From contig CAXAMN010001414.1 in assembly GCA_963970005.1 (NCBI GenBank), positions 131,286-195,285 of the forward strand: a stretch of 64,000 nt of DNA. The letters run 5' to 3'. The position numbers and the translations under genes were made by a program. The notes beneath the pieces are model-generated. The model was not told the origin of the DNA. It saw only the letters and a program-made list of their open reading frames with translations, and made no database searches. Source of the DNA: Durusdinium trenchii (taxonomy: Eukaryota; Sar; Dinophyceae; Suessiales; Symbiodiniaceae). Shown here piece by piece: positions 52,227-63,950 of the stretch (position 1 is its first letter; every line of letters begins with the position of its first letter).

Positions 52227-54429
52227 ATTGTCTCACTACAAACAGGTGGAGAACCTCCACTTCTATGATGATTCTCAGGAGTGTATACAGGAGTGTGGAG
52301 ACCAGTGGAAGCACATTGTACGACGACTTCTGCGTCAGTACGGAAGTCGTTAAGTCACTGGACGTCCTCGTTTGGGAATGTTTGGGAGCTTGGTCTTTTG
52401 CTAACATGAGCCAATGCCAGGAGGTTGATAGGGCACGTGTCGAGGTCAGGATCAACGTTTCAGATGTGACTTGGGTTTCGTTGGTGTTTGTTTGATACCA
52501 TCATCATATATGTTCTATTAAAATTGGTGCTCCTTCATGAATAATAATATATTTTATTTATATGGTGTTTTGTTATTTTCACACACATGGACTCTTCATC
52601 AGGTAAAAATAAAGGTTGAACACACAAAATAACAAACCACTTAATATTATATGGGCGCTGGAATCCACCAAATACAAATAAAAAGTGTCCTTATCCACAG
52701 CTGTTTGGTCTTCGCGAGCATGCCGCAAAAACGGGATCCGAGCCCCTTCTCAGACGTTATGGTAGACGACCCCGCCCAACTCACCTGCAAACATTCCCAA
52801 CCACCTTGTCCTAAATGTCGTAACATGCCATGCATTTGCCATACATGGAGTGTTAGGCGACATCGACATCGGAGTGGACGACCCTCGTTTCGGCCAATGA
52901 CGTCGATCGCGGCAGCGTCCGACCCTTCAGGAGATGTGCTACACTTGGCCCAGCGTCGAGCTGAGGCACCGGGGGAGACAGGTGACGCGGACGCGTGGCC
53001 GCTCGGGGCGCCAGGTCTCTCCAAGCTGGGTGACTGATGCTGGTCTCTCCGACGCCAACCTAGACAGGATGCTGGGTGACAGAAGTGCACCTAGACCGAC
53101 AGGTCCAAAGGGTCCGATTGAACACCAAATCCTCAAGACCCCCCGATTGTGCGAGTGCGCAAGTGCTCAAGTGCTCATTGTAGACTCCCGAAATGGCCCA
53201 GCTCCCATCAATGTCCCAAACAACCCCTATAGAGAATCAACTCATTGAACTCTTTCCCGCCACCGTGAGCGGTGGGAAATGCGACCAGAAAAGCTTGAGA
53301 GGCGTGAAGGCCCTGAAGCTGTGGAGATTTGGGATGGCGATCCGGCCTCGCGTGGGGAGCCCCGGCGGCTGAAACGACGAAGGGACACGAGGGTTTTGGG
53401 GAAAAAGGCGATGTTGGAGCGTTTTGGGGTGTGTGACTGGTAGGGGAAGAAGGAGAAAACCGGAAGAGACGAAGATAAACAGAAAAAGCAACAGGCAGAA
53501 GGAAAGGAAGAGGTGTCTACTCCTCGCAATCTCTCGCACAAAAAATAGAAGTAGCACACGGAGACCTACGGCCTAGATAAACAGTGACTTGTCAGAGTCA
53601 CAGTGGCTTGGTGAAACAGTGACCTGTGACTAAGTGCCCTTTGATGCCACTGGCTTGTTCAAGGTCAGTCACAAGGTCACTTAACTCGGATGCATTGAGT
53701 TGCTAATAGCGATGGCCTCCAACCTATAGTCAAAAAGGCCCAACATGTGATTCCTTTCTCTCGGCCCTTCTCGGCTGGTCAGCTCGGGGGGAGCTGGTCT
53801 GCTGGTCTGACACGAAAGCCAGTCGTTCGTTGAGGCGAACATCACCATTCTCCAGCCTGTTGCCACTGCCTTCCCATGCCTTTTTGGTTTCCATTCCCAT
53901 CCAACCATCCCCTCCAAGTAATACGTATACCACGGTATACCTTGCCATCCATCCAGGTCCAGTCACATGACTCATCACCTGACCCACCCAGGCCTGCTGT
54001 CACACGAGTCGGCGGACGACTCGGCCTAAGCGCGTGACTGGCCCGGATGGACGATGGGGCGGATGCGGGCGGATGGCGCCATGGGGCGGATGGGGTGGGG
54101 TGGGGAGGTGGAACCATCGAGGCATCGGAGAAGTGGTGGGCATGAGCCATGGACCGACCTCCAACAGGTCTCCTGGGCCGAAACCGACGATTCAAACGGG
54201 CCGGTCGAAGAAAGGTCGGTCGAACCGAACAGGTTCGGAGGTTGGTCGTTCACGCAGCATGGAGCGGAAGCACTATTTTGGATATGTAGTGTCACTCATG
54301 CAGCGCATGCGGCATGGATCGGCGGATTGCCAGTGCCACGTCTGACCCATCCATGTAACGTCACGAAGTGGATGGCACGGGAGCAGCCCCCATGATGTCT
54401 TAGACAGATCGGGGGTCCATATAAACCAC
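52227..54429. other. no supported gene; foldback remnants
   Basis: A half family A copy (GCCATACATGGAGTGTTAGG) is at 52835-52860, repeated CAGTGAC motifs at 53580-53690, and a family H unit at 53705. Frames at 52650-53090 are open on both strands without recognisable content. Confidence 0.4.
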
Positions 54430-54522
54430 CCCCAGACACTCGATGCCCTGTATGCCTACATTGACCCCCAAAAGCACCCCTGGCCTCATCGGCATATATG
54501 GCAGTCCCATGGAGTGTTTGGA
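54430..54522. mobile_element. foldback element, family A
   Basis: CCCAGACACTCGATGCCCTG at the left and CAGTCCCATGGAGTGTTTGG at the right. The core is CCTACATTGACCCCC and CCTGGCCTCATCGGCATATA. A half family C copy follows at 54533-54572. Confidence 0.8.
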
Positions 54523-54572
54523 CATATGCATTTTTGGGATTGTGCCATCTACTCTTTGAAAGCACTGGGATC

Positions 54573-55050
54573 GGCGATCCCATCGACTCTTAGATGCTTT
54601 GGGGATCGGAGCTCTCCGGCAGCGCAGCGCAAACCACCGGCGAAGCCCCTCGGACGCAGCGCAAGCCGCCCGCGGAGGAAGCTCTCCGCGATTCCGCTTG
54701 GGGAAACAGGTTACACCGGAGAGGGGACAACCAGGTGGTGACACCGGGTGGTGACACCAGGTGGTGAAACTGGGTGGTGAAACCGGAGAAGTAGATTTAC
54801 AGGAAAGCCATGGACAACATGCAAGACATGTCAGAGTAAATGCATCTCTTTGCAACTGTGGGCACTATGGTCACGCCCCTGAGTTTGTCATGCTGTTCAC
54901 ATCGCCCCAAGCAGTCTTGGGGCAGAAGAGATACCCACCGTGTTCAAGAGAGTGACCATGGGAACTGTCTACCACGTAGTTTCTACTAAAGATGGTTGGG
55001 GGAGTGTTCCCCTACGTATTCGAATGAGCTCAGGACAAGACACTATCCGT
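54573..55050. other. no supported gene; GGTGGTGA repeats
   Basis: 54730-54785 repeats ACCxGGTGGTGA four or five times at 11-15 base spacing. Nothing else is notable. Confidence 0.5.
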
Positions 55051-55150
55051 ACCCAGACCATCCACGGGACTGGCCTATTTGCTGATCAGTTGGGGTGATT
55101 TCAGGGGTCCATTGATCGGCATATATTCCAGTCCCATGGATGGTTTGGGT
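55051..55150. mobile_element. foldback element, family A
   Basis: ACCCAGACCATCCACGGGAC and GTCCCATGGATGGTTTGGGT are the arms, around GCTGATCAGTTGGGGTGA, TTTCAGGGGTCC and ATTGATCGGCATATATTCC. Confidence 0.85.
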
Positions 55151-56218
55151 GAGATTCCCATGTTCTGTTTTTTCACCGGACGCACTTAAGCTCCTGCACC
55201 ACCTTCGCATGGCTGCCATCTCGCCGCGTCCTGTTCCATCGTAGCTCAGGTCGTTCCAGACCGGAGGACTGGCAATTCCAGAGAGCAAGTTTGAGCTTCT
55301 GGGTTCATTGGAGCTGGCCATCCCTCAATGCTCGCGGGCGACCGTGTTGTGCTGTGTTTGGGTGTTGTTTGACCGCTTCTTTGAACTGGGTGACCAGTGG
55401 TCGCTTTGCAAAGGAGGTAGGGCAATGGTCAGAACAAACAGCTGCAAACGGGTGCACAGGACATGGTTTGCTCGGAACTGGGCATGAACATTGAGTTCCG
55501 AGAAATTTGATGAGAAGGGCGTGGACAATGGGTTGATCACAACTGTTTGTGCCAGACAAGTTCCAGTTTGTTTATGATATATATGGTTTGGGTTGTGGAT
55601 GAGTTTGGTGTAAATCAAAGAAGTGTGGTCAGAGACTGGACAAGACTCGAACGCCAGACCGTGCAGCAGGGATGAGCCATCCAATATGCCGGATTTGCAG
55701 GATTTAGGTTCCTGAAGTCTTAGCAATTTTTGATGTGGTCACTCCATCATTGGATATGAAAAGGCCGCATAGCCCAGCAGCCCAGCAACAGATCTTTTGT
55801 CAATGAGGGCTATAAAGCCAAAAGCTCAAGTATGTCTAAGTTCCTCCTAGCGAATTAGTGACCAGTAGTTCGACAAAAAAAGGGACAACACCTCTTCGGT
55901 GGACGTCAGACGGGCATACCCTTCAGACGGACGTGGTCGGGTTGAGTAGCCAATCCTCCATCCTCCCATCACTATCCATGGAGAACTTCCGCTCCGGCCG
56001 GATGGCTGATGGCTCGCATCGGCTCCCCAAGTCACCATGTGCCGGTCACCAAGTGCCAAGTCCCAGTGGATTTGAAGGTGGGTAGGCCCAAACTTCCAAA
56101 ATCTTCCAAACGTTTGTGAACATTCATATTGCATCCCACGTGCTTTTCAAGCGGAACACCTTGCCCCGTTGTCACGTTGAATAGCTCGGCCAGCGCCGAT
56201 CGATGAGTTCCATGTTAC
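55151..56218. other. no supported gene
   Basis: I see no recognisable exon or repeat. Confidence 0.4.
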
Positions 56219-56322
56219 ACCAACAGAGGTTGAGCATGAAGAACCCTATAGAGTACTAAAGAATAAAGTATCCCATAGGTACCCCAGTAGGGTCCTATAT
56301 AAGGTCACTGAAGCTCTGTTGG
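56219..56322. mobile_element. foldback element, family F
   Basis: CCAACAGAGGTTGAGCATG at the left and CTGAAGCTCTGTTGG at the right. The interior has AAGAACCCTATAGAG, CCATAGGTACCCCAGTAGG and TCCTATATAAGGTCAC. It shares most of its length with 37987-38074. Confidence 0.8.
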
Positions 56323-58313
56323 AACGACTTTTTTGGTTTTGTGGGAGGAGACGAGGTGAGGAGGTTTTTGCACCGGTGATGTGGGTCCCTAGCGCCGGGC
56401 CACCGACGACCGACAGACTTGCCATCATGTGGTGCGACTCACGTTTCGTAGCACGTGCGACATGCCGTGCGACGCGTGGCTGCTACCCGCGGCGTGGCGG
56501 CGTGGGTCCTTGAAGATTAGGTGCTGGCCACATCAGCAGTTTTCACATCGGCAGATGCGCAACCTGATAGACAGCGGTCGATCCGGTCCCAGCTCTGTGC
56601 CTTTGCGTGCACAGAGTGCCGGAGATGGCCATGCATGCTTATTGGTGCTGATCGGTGCATGATGGGTTTGGGATCGCAAGGTCATGAAGTAGAAAGATGA
56701 AGGAAACATGAAGCCTGTTTGATTCAAGTCCCATTTCAACTCAGAACCAGATTGCAACAACAGGTTTTCGCACTGAATATATGAATTATCCAACTCTCCA
56801 TCTTAGTCTCTTTCTTGATCTTCCGTGGTGCACGATAGCCGCGAACCGTTGAAACCGCTGTGGACCTCGGGAATTCGCGACCCGACGTTCGCCGTTTTCG
56901 CGACCGGGCCAGTCGTCCCAGCTGCATCTGGTCGTGCCCGCCCTGCAGGTGTTTGACCGCAGCGCGTGGGACTCGCAGCGCGCGCGCGATTTCTCCATCC
57001 GTCGACCGGTGCCGGACGGGCCAATTAAAGCGAAGGTCCCACGACTGGGCCCAGGGTCTCGGTCCAGATGAGCCAAAACATGGTCTTTTCCTGTCAAAAC
57101 AGAGGTCAAATGGGGTCTAGGGATAGATATACAATGACATACTACATATGATCATAATCATATAGATACCACACTTCCTTGTAGGTTCTCCACACCCTTT
57201 GGGGGTACCGTTCTATCGTTTTTCTTTGTTTCTTTTTTTCCGCATATCTCAACTTCATGCCATGTAAGCGGTTTCGGCTGTGCCTCGTTCGCTCCACCAC
57301 ACTCCAAGTGTTGGAGATGGTGTCAGATCCTTTCAGAACATCAAGATGTCACTGGAGACACTAGCTTTTGTAGACCTCAGTGCTGACTGGTATTGCATGG
57401 CAATTATAGGCTTCATGTTGGAACCCCCAAGGCAAGTATATAGATCCTATAGATGTTGCAATGCTCCAAGTTTGCATGCTTGGTGCGTGGTGGGCAGCTT
57501 GCATGGAGTCGACCGAATCCTTTTCATCAAGACGGGTCTGGACCAGACGGGTCTGGCGTGACTTTCGCTTTTGGCCGTCCTTGTGGGTGGGCTGGCCATG
57601 AATCTATGCATAACTCTATAAACTCTAGAGGTCTTAAAGGACTATGGTTTTAAGTCGCTAAGTGAGTCGATGTTCTGGGCATCTGTACTCCTTCCTCCGT
57701 TCCTGACCGGCACCCAACTCCATGGACCTTCTGGTATAACAATTGACGACCACCGACCGACGACCGGAGACGAGCACAGGAGGTGAACCAAGGCGGTTCC
57801 CATTGGCTTCAGGCCCACGAACGAGGCCCACGAGGGCCTCAGCTTGGGGGGGGAGGCCCAACAGTCCTGTAGATGCAACCGCTGGTCGGGACGACCGTGC
57901 CCGCGGGCCTCGGGCCATGAGGTCACATTGTGCACGATTGTGCACGTGGTGCGAACTGGGTCCACGTGTAGAAGAAATGGAGCAGAATTTCTGGAGCCAG
58001 TCGCTACATAAATCATAATTCTGGAGGCACAATCGCTAGCAGCTTGGAGGCCATCGCTACAAAAATCGTATTAAGGTCTCCAGCGAAGTCAGCACAGTCC
58101 TCAGGGCACCAAAAACCGTCGGCGATGGTGTGTACAGAACCACTCGCCGTGTCCGTTTGCGACTGCGGTGCGTGCATTTCGCGGCTCGCCGGCGACGCCA
58201 TTCGCCGTCGGACCGCCGTCGGATGGGTGTGTTGCAGTCCTTGATCCAGTCACCGTAAGGATCCAAGTACCTTCGCAGAAGGTGATGTGTTCGACACTGC
58301 TATGTAGGGGCCA
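56323..58313. other. no supported gene; inverted family H unit
   Basis: GTAGCGATGGCC appears inverted with AGCAGCTTGGAGGCCATCGC at 58034-58060. Long frames at 56736-57109 and 57642-58032 (minus) are not recognised. Confidence 0.4.
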
Positions 58314-58363
58314 GGAGGGTCCAGTCGTACCGAACCTGAGAAGGTACGACTGGATCCCTAGGG
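58314..58363. mobile_element. foldback element, family D (short)
   Basis: GGTCCAGTCGTACCGAACCTG and AGGTACGACTGGATCCCTAGG are complementary over about 16 bases. It is nearly identical to 33781-33830. Confidence 0.8.
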
Positions 58364-58630
58364 TCAGCCTGTGCCGGGCCAAACGCACCGGTCAGAGTTT
58401 CTGGTCAGGTGTGGTTTGTTGCTGTCGAGTCCGCGCTCAGGACAGGTGGATCAGCTGCAAAACATGTTTGGGATAAATTTGGGGACACCTACTCAAGCAA
58501 GAACAGGTGCTAAAACGGCCAGAGGTCCAGGGACCTCCAACATTGGGAGAATCCGCAGTTCTCATGCCGCCCTGCGCCCGCCCTTGTGCTGACATGCCCA
58601 GACCAGAGGTTCAATGGCGCCCCCAATGTA

Positions 58631-58699
58631 CGTGGTTTATATGGAGCCCTTTTCTCCAAGGACATCTTGGGGGTTGTGCCGTCTACTCTGAAACCACTG
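58631..58699. mobile_element. foldback element, family C
   Basis: CGTGGTTTATATGGAGCCC, CAAGGACATCTTGGGGG and CCGTCTACTCTGAAACCACTG. It matches 29612-29678 along its length. Confidence 0.75.
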
Positions 58700-58837
58700 C
58701 ATGGATTTGTATGGAATATAGTTGTATATATATTCATCCCGGCCATTTACGGATTGTGTGGTCCGGATTGGATGCGGCCCGTGAAGCTCCATAGTGGTGA
58801 AATAGAGTGCGCCCGGTGAAACAGAACATGGGAATCT

Positions 58838-58917
58838 AACCCAGACCATCCATGGGACTGGAATACTGAAATCACCTCAACTGATCGGTACATAGTCCAG
58901 TCCCATGGATTGTCCAT
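58838..58917. mobile_element. foldback element, family A (short)
   Basis: ACCCAGACCATCCATGGGAC and CCAGTCCCATGGATTGTCC are the arms, around ATCACCTCAACTGATCGG. Its centre is inverted relative to the 55051 copy. Confidence 0.75.
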
Positions 58918-60563
58918 GTCCATTCTGAGCAAGTGGAGAACCTGTGTTCATCCAGTTGTGACTGGACATGGCAGTGGACACGATGTCGGTGCTTCTCCGC
59001 AACAAGAGAATGCCTTTCTCATCAGCCAAGGCTGCAGAGGATACATAGAGGAGGCACTTGGAGTGGGAAAAACAACATGCACCCGCCGGATTGTACAATT
59101 CATTGCCATGATCAACATCATGATTTATCATATTGTCACACCAGCACCTTCATGTCGGGGTCACCGATGGGTTCGCCCCTACACTACTATCCGGGATCTC
59201 CAGCCAGGACACCCCTTTGAAGCATCATTTGTCGTGCTTGTTTCATGTGACGCTTCACTTGGACTCGCTGGGACTCGCTCGTGCCTCCGTTGGATTGACA
59301 GCAGGGTGCGGGATTCGGAGTTCCGACTGTGCCGTTGAGGTCCGGGAATGTTGAACGAAAAGCATCGAAGAGCTGCAAAAAGGTACAGGTTCAAAAACAA
59401 CCACCCCATTTGGATGGGTGACCTCTTCATAAGAGGGGGAGTGTACTGTATATATTTAAAGAAGTCTTTAGACCTATACATTAAACAGATCAAGCAAGAA
59501 CTGGAAGTGGAAGTCACTCATCATGGCTTCGGTTCGCAGGGTTTCGCGGCTCGAAAACATCCAGCAGCTCGAGCGCTATGGCACTTCCGGACTTCACAGG
59601 GACGGACGTGAACCCGGACCTTGGACCGGAATTTTCGCGTGAACAGGGCCTGTTTTGATGCCTTCCGCCCGCCTAGCACAGGGCCAACGTTGGATGGAGC
59701 AGGAGGATGGGGCGAAGCGCCTCAGCCATTCGTGTACCCGCATGGTACCACGCTTTCTGGGGTCAATATCGATTCTACGGGATGGTGTGCGTTGAGGTGC
59801 AGGGTGCAGGTAGAAGACGCGGTAGAATCCTCCAAAAGCAATGCGAAAAGCAGCGGAGTGAGCCATTCAACCCAACCTTTTGGCCGCCAAGCTGTGAAGA
59901 ATGGTGGCATCACAGGCATCACAGGCAGGATGAGATGAGCAGGGGGCCTGACAGCTCAACTCCATGAGTTGGGACTCCAAGTGCTCAAGACCAGGTCGTA
60001 GACGTGGTCGGATTCAAACTGATTCAACCTACCCAGAGGCTCCGTGATTTTCCAGCCCGGACCGGTCCATCAAAACCTAGGGTCGCATTTGGGTAGAGGT
60101 TTAGGCCCGAACTGAGCCGAAAAAGGAACGATCGAATGAGGATGTCGGCGGATCCTCCGAAGGTTCTATCCACAAAGGTTGGTGCCCCCCGAACTTCTGC
60201 ATCGCAGATAGATCTGGCGCGGCCCGTATTGAGGAGTTGAAGCAGAACAGCACTGAGTATGTGGAGTGTTGTGTGGACTTGGAAGTATGAAGAAACAAAG
60301 GGTCTATCCGGACCATCCTGTCTGGATATCTCTATATAGTGTAGAGTAGTCTATTGGACACCCATTTCATTGGATGGACCTGGTACACTGGTACACATGA
60401 AAAATAGCAAAAAAAAACAACAGCAACACTTGGAGCGAGCGATCGTGACCGTCATTCACCGTCGGTGTGACTATAGTAGGTAGCTGATGGCGTGACCACA
60501 CAGGCTAGCCATTTGTAGGCAATATCTCGCAGATGATTTATGAATCCCATAATCATATGCTAC
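58918..60563. other. no supported gene
   Basis: At 59700-59890 two plus frames are open with protein-like content (for example IRVPAWYHAFWGQYRFYG), but nothing is recognised and the edges are unclear. Confidence 0.35.
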
Positions 60564-60628
60564 ATTGACCAAAGCATCCCTGGCCTGATCGGCAGTCCTA
60601 TGGCAGTCCCAAACGGGTCGTGTCTGGG
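60564..60628. mobile_element. foldback element, family A (partial)
   Basis: GACCAAAGCATCCCTGGCCTG, ATCGGCAGTCC and CAGTCCCAAACGGGTCGTG with TCTGGG at the right. The left arm is missing or decayed. Confidence 0.6.
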
Positions 60629-61557
60629 AACTACACCCGGAAGGGTTTCTGTCAAGCCTGCAGAAACCACACAGGGTTGTGGATCTGGATGATTTGGACC
60701 GTTTTGGAATCGGTTTGGTCATGTCTTGGCTACCCACACAATGGATCAGGTCAGCGAAGTGACCAAAAAAAACACAGCACACTGATCAGGTCAAGGGACC
60801 AAGTTCCTACTTGTAAGTATGAGTTCAGGTCATGAAATCCAAACATAAGTCATGTTCGACGTTCTCAACGCTTGGATTTTGCATGTTGCTCACCTCCTCT
60901 CGCGCTGCAACACATCAGTTGCCGGCGCTTCTTTAAGCCGCGTGCCGCGTTTTCACAACGACCCGACGGCTTCAGAGCTACCCCGAGCTGCCCGCGTGCG
61001 AGTCGACATCTCCAGCTGGTGCATGTGAGGGAAGTCACAAAAAGGGCCGACAATTCTGATGATGTTCAAGCAGAATGGGCCCCTCCAACACCATGAAGTT
61101 TGTGTGGCTTCATTTCTGGTCATGGGCTCGGGGCCAGTTCTGGCTCCGATGATCCTGATGGGGAAAACTCGAAAGACTCCAAGCAAGGGTGGTTCATCGG
61201 GGCGTGTGAGCAGCGTTCACCCATAGGCTCAGTTGTGGTCTGGAGAGCCACCAGCCTCACATGGCAAGATAAGGGAATAGGAAAAACGTGGAACAACCAC
61301 ATAGTGTAGCAAAAATTGTCCGACAAGAACATTAAGTATATTTTTTTTAAAGACAGATTCTCTGAGATGATCATTTGAAATCCATTTGTTCATCCCAGTC
61401 GTTCGTTCCGAGATCTTCATTTGGTTCATCCCTTTTCCGCGCCAGGTTCGGAGCTATTCGAGGGACCCCTTGGTCTGGGTGACCCAGCCGGCTCGGGGCC
61501 GGCGGCGCCCCGAACCATGTTTCGGAATGGTGGAAGTCACGGGACCAGGAATCATAC

Positions 61558-61669
61558 CACCCAGACACGACCCGTTTGGGACTGCCATATATGCTATATA
61601 TATATATACATTAGGGTGGTTTTGGGGGTCCATGTAGGCATATTATACAGTAACATGGAAAGTCTGGGA
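61558..61669. mobile_element. foldback element, family A
   Basis: ACCCAGACACGACCCGTTTG at the left and TAACATGGAAAGTCTGGGA at the right. TATATATATACATTAGGGTGG is followed by a TTTTGGGGGTCCATG core. Confidence 0.7.
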
Positions 61670-61679
61670 CATATCATAT

Positions 61680-61780
61680 GCCTAGGGCTCCAGTCATACC
61701 TTCTGAGAAGGTGGGACTGGGGTGGGTGCCAGGAGGGTCCAGTCATACCTTCTGAGGAGGTACGACTGGAGCCCTAGGGC
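61680..61780. mobile_element. foldback element, family D (long, best copy)
   Basis: CCTAGGGCTCCAGTCATACC at the left and GGTACGACTGGAGCCCTAGG at the right are complementary. Each half also contains its own CAGTC...GACTG hairpin, so the long form looks like two short D elements head to head. Confidence 0.85.
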
Positions 61781-62014
61781 CTAGGGTATATGTACTACTG
61801 CTTCTTGAGTAGAGCTTTGCACACCGATGCCGGAAGGGTGGTTACCAAGAACGCCATGCTGAAGCATGTTCTCCGCACGCACGCTTTTGAGTACGTGCAC
61901 GTGCAGGTGATGGTACTCCAAAGCATGTTGAGTTTTTTCACCATCATAGCACCTATGTGTGCGGTCATCTTGCACATTTTTAGATGCTCAAAAACACATG
62001 AGAAAAAGGTCTAG

Positions 62015-62470
62015 GTGCTGTTTTCGTTTGATTTCCACGACTCTTTTGCCATTTCGTCTCGGCCCCGATCATTTTGGGCTCGTTTGGGGTCAGAATGGGC
62101 AGCCCAAGGCATCCACTCCTGGTACGTCCACCGTTTTGATGTGTGGCGCTACGAAGGATTTGACAGTGAGAGGGGTGGCAATGTGGAGAAACCACCTGGC
62201 GCCCTTGCTATGTCCACAATGGTACGCCTTTCTCCACCTTTGTGTGAATCATGTAGGAACACGGCAGGAGTCAAGACACATCTTAAATGCCACTGGTATT
62301 CTTCAAATCTCCCATTTGAAAAGCCTGTTTCTAAAGGTAGGACTTCCTTTAGAACTGTTTTTGGAGTTCCCAAGGTGGCCGGAGTCACGGTTCGCCTGAG
62401 TGAACCGCACAGTGCCGCACCGAGGAGCGGCCTGACCTCGATCGGTGCGATGGGATGGGCGAAGGGTTGA
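62015..62470 (+). CDS. weak candidate coding stretch
   Basis: A 151-codon frame (FWARLGSEWAAQGIHSWY, VHRFDVWRYEGFDSERGG, GVKTHLKCHWYSSNLPF) overlaps a second plus frame of similar quality (GQPKASTPGTSTVLMCGA). Both look protein-like, only one can be real, and I recognise neither. Confidence 0.2.
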   Translation: MLFSFDFHDSFAISSRPRSFWARLGSEWAAQGIHSWYVHRFDVWRYEGFDSERGGNVEKPPGALAMSTMVRLSPPLCESCRNTAGVKTHLKCHWYSSNLPFEKPVSKGRTSFRTVFGVPKVAGVTVRLSEPHSAAPRSGLTSIGAMGWAKG

Positions 62471-63047
62471 GGGCGGCGAGCTGAGGTGGTTTGGGACCCA
62501 GATTGGGCGGTGGGTGCCTCAAAAAATGCCTTGAAGTATTTAAGGGCAAATGCAACACAACACCAGCAAAAACTGTCAAACGTGCATCCAATGAATGGGC
62601 TTCTTGTAAGAAGACACCACAAATTTCTGCCTTTGGCCCTTTGCTGGCAATTTGGTGTGCGAAAATGGTTTGATGCGCCCAGGCCCGGGAGGTATTTGTT
62701 CAATTTCATGAACCCGATTGGCTGGTGATTGATTGGCTGTTGTCCACGTAACGGTGGCTTGAAGACTGTGACATCCGATGATCAGACCTGCTACTTGACA
62801 GGATTCATTCTGCTACTTGGCTCTTCGGCCACATCCGCATCATGCCGCATCCACCCCAGGAGAAAAGAAAAGCAACAAGTAATCCATGGAACCGAACTCT
62901 GAAAAACCCTGTTCCGAACCTGGAACCGGGACCCGGTTCCTTGGACCCGTCGCGAAACGCGGCGAAACGCCGCCAGGGAACAGAGGAGGAGCGAGTACTG
63001 GTCTTCGAGGATTGGGTGTGTTCGAGCCAGCGGTGACAGGGGGTGAG
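62471..63047. other. no supported gene
   Basis: Nothing recognisable. Confidence 0.4.
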
Positions 63048-63094
63048 GGGGGTTGACCTGGTGAAAGCTTAAGATGAGTGACCAGGTCAACCCC
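63048..63094. repeat. 47-bp inverted repeat
   Basis: GGGGTTGACCTGGTGAAAGC pairs with GAGTGACCAGGTCAACCCC. It is a small hairpin of unassigned family. Confidence 0.75.
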
Positions 63095-63929
63095 TGGTTC
63101 CTTAGATAGTGGATGAGAGTGGCAAATGGGATGACCTATATAGAACCCCCCTCCCTGGTTTTGCTAAAAAAAAGTGGCTGCCGAGGATCCACTGGGAAGT
63201 GTGTTTGTTGGTCCCTGACCTGGTCATTTTGCTGGCTGCTTACTGCCTCCAAGCTCTTCCAACCTCTACCAACCTCATTTCGGCCCCTTGTCGGGAACTG
63301 TTTTTTTTTCTCCCGGTTCATGGACAGCAAATCCCAGTTTATGCTGGCAAATGAAGTGAGGTCAAGTCCTGGGTCAGAATCAGGGGTTAATGAGCACAGT
63401 TTTCGATCAAGTACGGTCAAGTGTGTTTGAATGATTTGGACTTGTGCTCTTTTTGATGCGGAACTTCTGTAAGAAGGCCCATAGAATAGAAGTGTGGTTT
63501 CAGCTTGTGGGTGGGTCATGGCACACTAGACCTTGAAAGCTACGGCGTGTCCTTGCGAGCAAAGTGCACACCAGCCTGCAAGGCGTAAGGGAGAACAAAC
63601 ACCTTTTTCTGAGATGTGGAAGGCTCAGATGTGTAGCATGATTTGGGAGGCCCAAGTCTTAGGCGCTTAGGCGCGCCTGGCTTAGAGCACGGTATTCGCC
63701 AGGGGGTCCGGCGCGAAGACTTCTTACCAGAGCAGCTCTCCAAGAAAATCACGGGTGCAGGGCTTTTGGGGTAGCATGGGACTGCTTGTTTGATTCTGAT
63801 GCCCCCTTACTGCAAACCATAAACTATCATAAACTGATCATGCAGAGAAACATTATCGGGAAACCATGTGTTTGCCAGTGCCCCTCCAAAAATAATCACA
63901 CTTCAAGTTCTATAAATGGATCAAAACAG
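63095..63929. other. no supported gene
   Basis: Short frames only. Confidence 0.4.
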
Positions 63930-63930
63930 T

Positions 63931-63950
63931 GTCTCTCTCTCTCTCTCTAT
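63931..63950. repeat. (TC)n microsatellite
   Basis: About nine TC dinucleotides followed by TATATAT. Confidence 0.95.
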
